Positions 1 through 5,264 of a stretch of DNA of 5,264 nucleotides are shown piece by piece; the stretch's first letter is position 1; each line of letters opens with the position of its first letter. Position numbers and translations under genes: made by a program. This DNA is from Ignavibacteriota bacterium (GTDB lineage Bacteria > Bacteroidota > Ignavibacteria > Tepidaquicellales > Tepidaquicellaceae), in contig PMIW01000124.1 in the NCBI GenBank assembly GCA_003158365.1, positions 1 through 5,264 on the forward strand. The letters run 5' to 3'. The notes under the pieces are model-generated. The model made no database searches. It had not been told where the DNA came from and was given only the letters and a program-made list of their open reading frames with translations.

Positions 1-1
1 A

Positions 2-652
2 CATTTCGAAGACGACAATTTTACCTTCAACGTGGATAACGTAAAAAAGTTGTGCCGTTTACTTATAGAAAAAAATATTAAAATCAACTGGGCTTGTCCA
101 AACGGCATCCGGGCGGATAATATCAGCCCGGAACTTATTCAGGTGATGAAGGAAAGCGGATGCTATTATCTTGCGTATGGTGTTGAATCTGCCAATCTGC
201 GGATTTTGGAGAATATTAAAAAAAGGGAATCCTTGGAAACAATTGCAAAAGCTATTGATATGACCGAAAAAGCCGGCATATCTGCTCAGGGATTTTTTAT
301 TTTGGGGCTGCCGGGAGAGACCATTGCGACGATTGAAGAAAATATAAATTTTGCTCTGAGGTCAAAACTGTCGCGGGCACAATTCGTCATTCTTGATGTT
401 TTGCCCGGCTCCGAGTTATGGGATGCACTCAAAGGGAAATTTGTTCCAAACTGGGGAAAAGAAAGCTACCGCGAACCGGAGTGGTTGCCGGAAGGTATAA
501 CCAGAGAGCAGTTGATGGAGGCGCAATCCAGAGCTTTTAGAAAATTTTATTTCAGGCCGAAAATATTTTTCAAATTAGTGAAATTAATTGACCATAGACA
601 GATTATTTATTTGATAAATAGAATAAAGGTTTATAGATTAATAAAAAATTGA
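2..652 (+). CDS. Radical SAM protein of the cobalamin-binding (B12-rSAM) type, 3' part only
   Basis: The reading frame is open from the first bases of the window, so this is the C-terminal 216 codons of a longer protein. The GTG at 32 is internal: the residues before it already belong to the family motif (E-D-D-N-F-T, about residues 3-8). Other conserved radical SAM features are G-V-E-S (about 60-63), which in this family lines the SAM site, and G-F-F-I-L-G-L-P-G-E (about 97-106), typical of the BchE/P-methylase-like class. The CxxxCxxC cluster motif and any N-terminal B12-binding domain would lie upstream of the window. Such enzymes often methylate or rearrange unactivated carbons in lipids, pigments and natural products; the substrate here is unknown. 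The last 60 or so residues are basic and hydrophobic and match no motif I know. A 159-base gap follows, so sharing a transcript with the next gene is possible but not shown. The radical SAM fold is sure; the B12 subclass is inferred from motif style. Confidence 0.85.
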   Translation, partial: HFEDDNFTFNVDNVKKLCRLLIEKNIKINWACPNGIRADNISPELIQVMKESGCYYLAYGVESANLRILENIKKRESLETIAKAIDMTEKAGISAQGFFILGLPGETIATIEENINFALRSKLSRAQFVILDVLPGSELWDALKGKFVPNWGKESYREPEWLPEGITREQLMEAQSRAFRKFYFRPKIFFKLVKLIDHRQIIYLINRIKVYRLIKN

Positions 653-719
653 TAGCGTGAACTACGAGATATTTAAAGCAGACATTTTATTGCAAATATT
701 TGTTTCTATTTAAGGTTGT

Positions 720-775
720 ATGTCCTTTGTGTAATTTTTTGCCGCACTTTTAATCGATTTTAAAGAAAAGGACAT
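720..775. repeat. Perfect 9-bp inverted repeat in the gap before the SPASM-like radical SAM gene
   Basis: ATGTCCTTT at 720-728 is the exact reverse complement of AAAGGACAT at 767-775, with 38 bases between the arms. The element ends about 20 bases before the ribosome binding site of the gene at 812. It could be a spaced operator or the base of a leader stem-loop; the loop is too long and the 3' side lacks a T-run, so it is not an intrinsic terminator. The rest of the 653-811 gap is AT-rich and shows no convincing promoter. Confidence 0.4.
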
Positions 776-793
776 CCCGATAAACACACTATT

Positions 794-800
794 AAGGAGA
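794..800 (+). promoter_or_regulatory. Ribosome binding site of the gene at 812
   Basis: AAGGAGA lies 11 bases before the ATG at 812. It is the strongest Shine-Dalgarno sequence in the window and fixes that start codon. Confidence 0.75.
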
Positions 801-811
801 ATTTTATACTC

Positions 812-1867
812 ATGAAGACTGCAATAGAAATGACGCGAGGACTTATCCGCTCCAAATACTTTTCAGCACCATTCTATGTTCACCTTTATGTTACGGAAAG
901 ATGCAATCTCCAATGCCAAATGTGCAATATTTGGAAAAGAAAATCGGAAGAAATGACTATCAAGGAAATTGAGCGGTGCGCAAAAATCCTAAAAGAATTA
1001 AAGGTACCAAATATAGTGGTAACCGGAGGAGAGCCTTTTCTTCGCCCTGACATAGTTGAGATTGTGATGTTATTGAATGATTACGGATTTTCCGTAAGGC
1101 TTCAAACTAATGGGACACTTGTAACGAAAGAAAAAATCAAGGCCCTTGCCGAAGCAGGATTAAAAGACATTACCATCTCATTGGATACGCTGGATGAGAA
1201 AAAATTTGATTGGATTTGCCACTCAAAAAACCTTGTTCAAAAAGTTGAAAAATCATTGGATATTTTAGCTGAATACATGGATGGCTTTATAGTAGTAAGC
1301 ACTGTCGTATCAAGGATAAATATTTCGGAACTGCCAGAAATTGTTAAATTTGTGCATTCAAAAGGAGCATATGCTTCACTTTACCCTGTACACATGCAAC
1401 CGGCTGAAAATACCCCAGGCTTTTGTTTAGGGTATAGTAAAGAAATGATTTTTTTAAAGTATGACCTCCCTGAAATAGAGAAAGTCTATGCAGAAATATT
1501 GAAAATGAAAAAGGAAGGATACAGAATAATTAATTCAAAATTATTTTTGAATGATTCTCTTGAATATTTCAGGACAGGCAATTATACGTGGAATTGTAAG
1601 GCTGGGGAAAGATTTTTTGTTATTTATCCCGATGGAGGAGTTGCGTCTTGTGATTTATTTCCTCCTTTGCTTAATATAAAATCAAACTTCTTGAAAGAAT
1701 TCAGGAACACCGAGTATAAGGAAAGCGTAAGGCGCATAAGGGAAGGATGCAATGGTTGCATTTTGGCTTGCTGGCGGGAAACAAGCCTGTTTATTGATGA
1801 TTTTGCGACCAAGATGGAGCAAATGAGGCTTTACCTGAGAAAAAAGACAGGCACACACCATAAATAA
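812..1867 (+). CDS. Radical SAM protein with SPASM/twitch-like C-terminal cysteine set
   Basis: This is a complete 351-residue cytosolic protein with no signal peptide. The radical SAM core begins near residue 20. The cluster motif is Cys31-x3-Cys35-x2-Cys38 within T-E-R-C-N-L-Q-C-Q-M-C-N-I-W, followed by the SAM-contacting G-G-E-P at 72-75 and a conserved-looking T-I-S-L-D stretch. The C-terminal part carries Cys262, Cys280 (after D-G-G-V-A-S), Cys313, Cys316 and Cys320. This spacing resembles the SPASM or shorter twitch domains that hold auxiliary [4Fe-4S] clusters in peptide- and sugar-modifying enzymes. Family members mature ribosomal peptides, activate sulfatases or modify small molecules; the substrate here cannot be read from the sequence. 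The start is supported by a good ribosome binding site. Gaps of 159 and 165 bases flank the gene, so it may be its own transcription unit. The radical SAM assignment is certain; the SPASM-like label is inferred from cysteine spacing. Confidence 0.92.
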   Translation: MKTAIEMTRGLIRSKYFSAPFYVHLYVTERCNLQCQMCNIWKRKSEEMTIKEIERCAKILKELKVPNIVVTGGEPFLRPDIVEIVMLLNDYGFSVRLQTNGTLVTKEKIKALAEAGLKDITISLDTLDEKKFDWICHSKNLVQKVEKSLDILAEYMDGFIVVSTVVSRINISELPEIVKFVHSKGAYASLYPVHMQPAENTPGFCLGYSKEMIFLKYDLPEIEKVYAEILKMKKEGYRIINSKLFLNDSLEYFRTGNYTWNCKAGERFFVIYPDGGVASCDLFPPLLNIKSNFLKEFRNTEYKESVRRIREGCNGCILACWRETSLFIDDFATKMEQMRLYLRKKTGTHHK

Positions 1868-1946
1868 GGAAGTTATTGTTAAGTATGGTCTTAAATATGT
1901 TTCAATTCAGATGTCCATTGGCAAGTCGCTCCACATATGTATTTTA

Positions 1947-1974
1947 TTGACACACAGTGTTTTTATATTATATT
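1947..1974 (+). promoter_or_regulatory. Candidate sigma-70-type promoter for the radical SAM/ThDP gene pair
   Basis: A perfect -35 box TTGACA (1947-1952) is followed after 16 bases by TATATT (1969-1974), one mismatch from the -10 consensus. Transcription would start near 1981, giving a leader of about 50 bases before the ATG at 2033. A short palindrome, ACAC-A-GTGT (1952-1960), sits in the spacer and could be an operator half-site pair. The AT-rich background makes chance -10 matches common, so the perfect -35 box carries most of the weight. Confidence 0.45.
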
Positions 1975-2012
1975 TTTTTGATAAAATACAGCATCTCATC
2001 AAAATTAAAAAC

Positions 2013-2017
2013 AAGGA
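2013..2017 (+). promoter_or_regulatory. Weak, distant ribosome binding site of the gene at 2033
   Basis: AAGGA ends 15 bases before the ATG at 2033, longer than the usual 5-10 base spacing. The nearer ATG at 2018 is out of frame and meets TAA after two more codons, so it is not the start. The alignment of the protein's first residues to the Tes/MJ0619 N-terminal region supports the start at 2033. Confidence 0.4.
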
Positions 2018-2032
2018 ATGGATAATTAAAAT

Positions 2033-3295
2033 ATGACAGCAGAAATCCTTAAACTTACTAAAAGTCTTTCTCCTCTAACTTTGAAAACAATAGATGCAAA
2101 AATTATTTTCGATGGCGAAAATATTTGTATGGTGAAAAAGGATGAAGAAGGAAGGGAATATAAGACATTAGTTGAAAAAGATAAGGAACTGTATTTGCTT
2201 TTTACGAAATTAACTGGTGAGTCTTCTGCAAAAAAGCAGTTTATCTCTGCTTATGTATCATCAAAATGCAATTTAAATTGTCAGGTATGCTATGAGAGGT
2301 ATGGCAATAACAAGGAGGTAAGCCTTGAAGAGATAAAAGAATTGTCGGAGAAATACAAAAACTGCAGAATTGGTGTGACGGGAATGGAACCGACTTGCAG
2401 GGAAGATATTTTTGAATTAATTAAAATTGTACGAAATAATCACAGCCTTGTTACAAATGGAATAAAACTGGCATCTCTTGAATATGTTCAGAAATTAAAA
2501 ATGCATGGTTTAAAAAGGACATGTTTTTCTCTTAATGGTTTTAATGATGAAATTTATCAGAAAATGAATGGCGGAAATCTTCTCGAGACCAAGTTGAAAG
2601 CGCTTAAAAATATCGAGCTTGAAAAAATAGATACATTGCTTTCAGCGACGATAGCAAGGAGCATCAATGAAGATCAAATTCTGCCTTTGGTGGAATTCTG
2701 TTTCGGGCATCGTTCTTTTATCATTGGGCTTAGAATAAGAACCCTGGCTCAAATGGGGAAACATTTGAATTCAGAGCAGATCTGCATGTCTGAATTAATA
2801 GAACTGGCTGCGAATTCGTTGAGTATAAGCAAAGCTGATATTATCACTGAGTTCTGCTTTATTCAGGCATTTATCGAAAAATTCAGTAAGATTCTGCCGA
2901 AAGGTTTCAAGGATCATTATGGCGTAAAACTATGCAGTTTTGTTTTTAATGTTTTAAAAGAAAGCGATGGAGGATATTCTTCTCCCGGTTTGCGTATTGA
3001 TTTGGACAATATAAACAAAAGTAAGTTCAAATCATTTTCTTTGTTTTATTATCTGATCAGAGCATACGGACCGTTCATATTAATTGAAACAGCTCTTCAT
3101 GTCCTGAATCTGCGCCGGTTTATTGTTCAGAAAAAAATTCTTAATATAACTCTCAAATGCTGGCCTAATCTTTATAATATTGATTTAGCGGAAATGAATA
3201 AATGTCCACACGTATATTATAAAAATGGGGAAATGGAGAAATTTTGTATTTCTAATATTAAGGATTCTGTGAAGAAAGAAAGAATAATAAAATGA
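2033..3295 (+). CDS. Atypical radical SAM protein, Tes/MJ0619-like, lacking the N-terminal metal-site cysteines
   Basis: This is a complete 420-residue protein. The cluster motif is Cys79-x3-Cys83-x2-Cys86 (S-K-C-N-L-N-C-Q-V-C-Y). The SAM-contacting motif reads G-M-E-P at 117-120 instead of G-G-E-P. The C-terminus has Cys391-P-H393, then an N-G-E turn and F-C405-I-S-N408, which resembles the C-terminal Cys-His and P-F-C-x-Y-N motif of the Tes/MJ0619 group. The N-terminus (11-50) also aligns in pattern with that group, but its expected Leu-Cys-Pro-x-x-Cys reads L-S13-P-L-T16 and the expected Cys-Pro-Glu-His-Gly reads D-E-E-G-R (37-41). The cysteine-rich loop that normally precedes the cluster motif is absent as well. 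Known relatives join lipid alkyl chains or methylate pterins; this substrate is unknown. A membrane-proximal role is conceivable from a hydrophobic, aromatic-rich stretch near 335-360, but no clear transmembrane helix is seen. The stop overlaps the next start, so it is probably co-translated with the ThDP enzyme. Radical SAM is certain; the subgroup is inferred from remembered motifs. Confidence 0.88.
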   Translation: MTAEILKLTKSLSPLTLKTIDAKIIFDGENICMVKKDEEGREYKTLVEKDKELYLLFTKLTGESSAKKQFISAYVSSKCNLNCQVCYERYGNNKEVSLEEIKELSEKYKNCRIGVTGMEPTCREDIFELIKIVRNNHSLVTNGIKLASLEYVQKLKMHGLKRTCFSLNGFNDEIYQKMNGGNLLETKLKALKNIELEKIDTLLSATIARSINEDQILPLVEFCFGHRSFIIGLRIRTLAQMGKHLNSEQICMSELIELAANSLSISKADIITEFCFIQAFIEKFSKILPKGFKDHYGVKLCSFVFNVLKESDGGYSSPGLRIDLDNINKSKFKSFSLFYYLIRAYGPFILIETALHVLNLRRFIVQKKILNITLKCWPNLYNIDLAEMNKCPHVYYKNGEMEKFCISNIKDSVKKERIIK

Positions 3296-4905
3296 AAATA
3301 AGTGGAGCGCGAGCTGTAGCGCTTGTTTTGAAAAAACTTGGCGTAAATTATATTTGGGGAATTCCTGGAACAAAGATCCTCCCAATTTATAATGAGATAA
3401 ATGATGTTGGCATCAATAGTATTCTGGTTACAAACGAACTTTCCGCTTCATTCATGGCAGATAGTTATTATCGGGTAACTGGAAAGCCAGGCGTCTGTAT
3501 TGCTATTCCCGGTCCGGGCCTTACCAATATGCTGACAGGAATTGCGGAGGCATTTCTTGATTCATCTTCAATTCTGGTGCTAACAGTAAATCCGAAAAAA
3601 TACTGCCGCCATTTTCACATCCATGAGATTCCCCAACTTGAAATGGTAAGGCCTGTTGTAAAAAAAGTATTCGAAATTTCGTCTGTTTCTCAGATTAACG
3701 AATTATTCGAAGCATATAATTCTTCATATAGGGATCAGCCTTGTCCGGTTATTGTGGAAATTGGAAGTCAGGTCATGGAACAGGAAATAAAAGAATCAGA
3801 ACTGATGCCTGAAGTTCTGTCGACACCAAAAAGAATCTCAAAAGAACCGATTGCAAAAATCATAAAACATATAAGTGAAGCCCGTCAGGTTGGAATTTAC
3901 GCGGGGAATGGTTGCGTTGACGCCGGTAAAGAGCTGTTGAAAATGTCAAGAATACTTTCTGCTCCCATTGCAACAACAATATCAGGCAGGGGAGTTGTTC
4001 CTGAAGATTATGAATTGTCCACCGGATATGGGTTTGGGCGGACAGGATCTCCTGTCGCGTACAGGATTTTTAAAAATTGTGATTTGGTTCTGGCAATTGG
4101 AGTAAAATTTTCTGAGATGGCAACAGGAGGATGGGGACTAAAGTTTAAAAATATTATTCATATTGATGCCGCTAAAGATAATTTAGATAAAAACTATTCC
4201 AGTCTTTTTTCTTTACAGATGGATGCAAAAATAGCTCTTGAGGAGTTGAATAAATCATTAAGTGGCGCGCCAAGGCCTGTTAATATTACAATCATTGAAG
4301 AAATCAAAAAATACAGAGCCGAGCATACTTTTAAAATAGAGAAGAAAATAGGCCGTGGTAATTTGCATCCCTCGATATTCCTACATGAGTTGAGAAAATG
4401 TTTGCCAAGGGATGCCATTGTTTGCACGGATGTTGGATATCATCAGTTATGGAGCATTAGCGATTTTGATGTACTTGAACCACGAACCTATCTGACTCCT
4501 GCGGATTATCAGGCAATGGGTTTCGGCATTCCGGCTTCTATTGGTGCTGCAATTGCAAAGCCGGACAAAAAAGTTGTGTGCATTTGTGGCGATGGAGGTT
4601 TCCTAATCAGTGGTTTTGAGCTTTTAACCGCTGTAAGGGAAAAGCTTAGCCTATCTGTGTTTATCTTTAATGATGGCGCTCTGGGACTTATAAAAGGGTT
4701 GCAGAAAACGCTTTATAATAGAAATGTATCCGTTGATTTGAATAACCCCGACTTCAAACAACTGGCGAATTCTTTTGGAGTGCGATACTTCGGAATTTCC
4801 GACGAAACAAATTTAAAAGAAAAACTTGAGAAAATACTTGAACATAAAGGTGTAAATCTTATTGAGTGCAAAATTGTCTATGATGAGTTTCCCCGATACA
4901 TCTAG
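3292..4905 (+). CDS. Thiamine-diphosphate-dependent enzyme, acetolactate synthase-like
   Basis: This is a complete 537-residue protein with the three-domain layout of the acetolactate synthase/decarboxylase superfamily: pyrimidine-binding domain about 1-165, central domain about 185-320, pyrophosphate-binding domain about 365-525. Glu49 (V-T-N-E-L-S-A) is the cofactor-activating glutamate. The cofactor/Mg motif is G433-D-G-G-F followed by N460-D461-G, a pairing also found in catabolic acetolactate synthases. The G-R-G-V-V-P-E-D stretch (232-239) and A-M-G-F-G-I-P-A (408-415) are typical. It should decarboxylate a 2-keto acid and transfer or release the resulting aldehyde unit. His111 (I-H-E) stands where acetohydroxyacid synthases have Gln, and Leu470 where E. 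coli isozyme II has Trp464, so branched-chain amino acid synthesis is unlikely. No ilvN-like small subunit gene is adjacent. The start lies within the ATGA overlap with the upstream gene and has no strong Shine-Dalgarno, which fits translational coupling. FAD use cannot be decided. Alternatives are a keto acid decarboxylase or a sugar-branching carboligase. Confidence 0.93.
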   Translation: MKISGARAVALVLKKLGVNYIWGIPGTKILPIYNEINDVGINSILVTNELSASFMADSYYRVTGKPGVCIAIPGPGLTNMLTGIAEAFLDSSSILVLTVNPKKYCRHFHIHEIPQLEMVRPVVKKVFEISSVSQINELFEAYNSSYRDQPCPVIVEIGSQVMEQEIKESELMPEVLSTPKRISKEPIAKIIKHISEARQVGIYAGNGCVDAGKELLKMSRILSAPIATTISGRGVVPEDYELSTGYGFGRTGSPVAYRIFKNCDLVLAIGVKFSEMATGGWGLKFKNIIHIDAAKDNLDKNYSSLFSLQMDAKIALEELNKSLSGAPRPVNITIIEEIKKYRAEHTFKIEKKIGRGNLHPSIFLHELRKCLPRDAIVCTDVGYHQLWSISDFDVLEPRTYLTPADYQAMGFGIPASIGAAIAKPDKKVVCICGDGGFLISGFELLTAVREKLSLSVFIFNDGALGLIKGLQKTLYNRNVSVDLNNPDFKQLANSFGVRYFGISDETNLKEKLEKILEHKGVNLIECKIVYDEFPRYI

Positions 4906-4949
4906 GGAAATATTAGAAATTCCTGGGATCAAACCCCTTTATCTAAAAA

Positions 4950-4969
4950 GATGTCCCTGCTTTATCGAT
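4950..4969 (+). repeat. GATGTCC...CTTT...ATCGAT element, echoed inverted at 753-776
   Basis: This 20-base block in the gap after the ThDP gene reads GATGTCC, CTG, CTTT, ATCGAT. The minus strand of 753-776 reads GATGTCC, TTTT, CTTT, AAA, ATCGAT: the same three blocks in the same order with slightly different spacing. GATGTCC alone also occurs at 1910-1916 in the remaining gap. It may be a shared protein-binding site or a coincidence in AT-rich DNA. The rest of the 4906-5026 gap is AT-rich, with no convincing terminator or promoter. Confidence 0.25.
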
Positions 4970-5026
4970 ATATTAAATGTAGAATTTAATTAAGATATTT
5001 TTTAATAAATTAAAATCAGAGCAAAG

Positions 5027-5264
5027 ATGAAAAAATATTTCGATATAGGACGCCAATACGATTCTATCACTGATGGATGGCGTTATATTTTTGGTGACAA
5101 TTTTCATTTAGGATATTTCAAAACACCTGAAGATAATCTTGATAGAGCGACTGATAATCTTATTGATGAACTTGCATCGTTGTGCAAATTTGGTACGGAA
5201 ACAAGAATATTAGATGCAGGATGCGGTATCGGCGCCCCAGCTACTTATCTTTATAATAAATTCG
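5027..5264 (+). CDS. Class I SAM-dependent methyltransferase, 5' part only
   Basis: The frame opens at ATG 5027 and runs off the end of the window after 79 codons with no stop. The N-terminal pattern Y-D-S-I-T-D-G-W-R-Y-I-F-G-D and H-L-G-Y-F (about 11-31) is typical of small-molecule methyltransferases of the sarcosine/tocopherol/natural-product type. SAM-binding motif I follows as L-D-A-G-C-G-I-G-A (62-70) and comes, as usual, about 60 residues in. It would methylate an O, N or C atom of a soluble or membrane-associated small molecule; the substrate determinants lie beyond the window. The upstream ribosome binding site is poor (AGAG at 5018-5021). The 121-base gap from the ThDP gene has no clear terminator, so read-through into this gene is plausible. 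The family is clear; the specific role is not. Confidence 0.88.
   Translation, partial: MKKYFDIGRQYDSITDGWRYIFGDNFHLGYFKTPEDNLDRATDNLIDELASLCKFGTETRILDAGCGIGAPATYLYNKF

Noticed and set aside
32..652. GTG at 32 as the true start of a 206-residue protein
   Set aside because: The frame is open to the window edge, and the codons before 32 encode a conserved radical SAM family motif (E-D-D-N-F-T), so the gene simply begins upstream.
1624..1812. Minus-strand open frame of 62 codons inside the SPASM-like radical SAM gene
   Set aside because: It lies fully antisense to the conserved cysteine-rich C-terminal part of that gene and resembles no known protein.
1879..1894. TTAAG/CTTAA hairpin just after the SPASM-like radical SAM gene
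   Set aside because: The stem has five pairs with a single G-C and no T-run follows, so it is not credible as a terminator.
2033..3295. Naming the second complete radical SAM protein a tetraether lipid synthase
   Set aside because: Only terminal motif patterns match, the N-terminal metal ligands are missing, and nothing in the window proves a lipid substrate.
3185..3385. Minus-strand open frame of 66 codons across the junction of the radical SAM and ThDP genes
   Set aside because: It is antisense to two well-supported genes, its aromatic-rich content reflects AT-rich complement sequence, and it has no recognisable motif.
4194..4427. Minus-strand open frame of 77 codons inside the ThDP gene
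   Set aside because: It is antisense to a conserved coding region and carries no recognisable domain.
3292..4905. Naming the ThDP gene ilvB or alsS
   Set aside because: The fold matches, but key acceptor-site positions differ (His111, Leu470) and the gene context is not branched-chain amino acid or acetoin metabolism.
4906..4940. Possible terminator after the ThDP gene (GGG and CCC blocks around 4925-4937)
   Set aside because: The best stem is three to four pairs with a six-base loop and only three T residues follow, too weak for an intrinsic terminator.

Overview
The window is a moderately AT-rich stretch of bacterial-type DNA (GC judged by eye at somewhat under 40%, not counted). All recognisable genes lie on the + strand. 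They are: the 3' part of a cobalamin-type radical SAM gene (to 652), a complete radical SAM gene with a SPASM-like cysteine tail (812-1867), a second complete but very different radical SAM gene (2033-3295), a thiamine-diphosphate (ThDP) enzyme of the acetolactate synthase family (3292-4905), and the 5' end of a class I SAM-dependent methyltransferase (from 5027). No rRNA, tRNA, insertion sequence, integrase or CRISPR array was seen. The three gaps (159, 165 and 121 bases) are AT-rich and hold only weak regulatory candidates.

Three radical SAM enzymes of three subclasses suggest an anaerobe rich in [4Fe-4S] chemistry. Shine-Dalgarno-like sequences before two genes fit a bacterium. Uncultivated anaerobic lineages such as Omnitrophota, Nitrospirota or Desulfobacterota would fit, but the sequence does not decide the taxon.

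The best-supported functional unit is the pair at 2033-4905. The radical SAM gene and the ThDP gene overlap by four bases (ATGA), so they are probably co-translated and act in one pathway. The radical SAM protein resembles the tetraether lipid synthase (Tes)/MJ0619 group at both ends, yet the metal-binding cysteines expected in its N-terminal region are missing and its SAM-binding GGEP motif reads GMEP. The ThDP protein keeps the catalytic glutamate and the cofactor motif, but positions that determine acetohydroxyacid synthase chemistry are changed (His for Gln, Leu for Trp), and no small regulatory subunit gene lies beside it. It is therefore unlikely to be the housekeeping branched-chain amino acid enzyme.

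With a methyltransferase downstream and two more radical SAM genes upstream, the region reads as an accessory biosynthetic locus, perhaps for a modified lipid, a branched sugar or a small natural product. The product cannot be named from this window, which cuts the locus at both ends.
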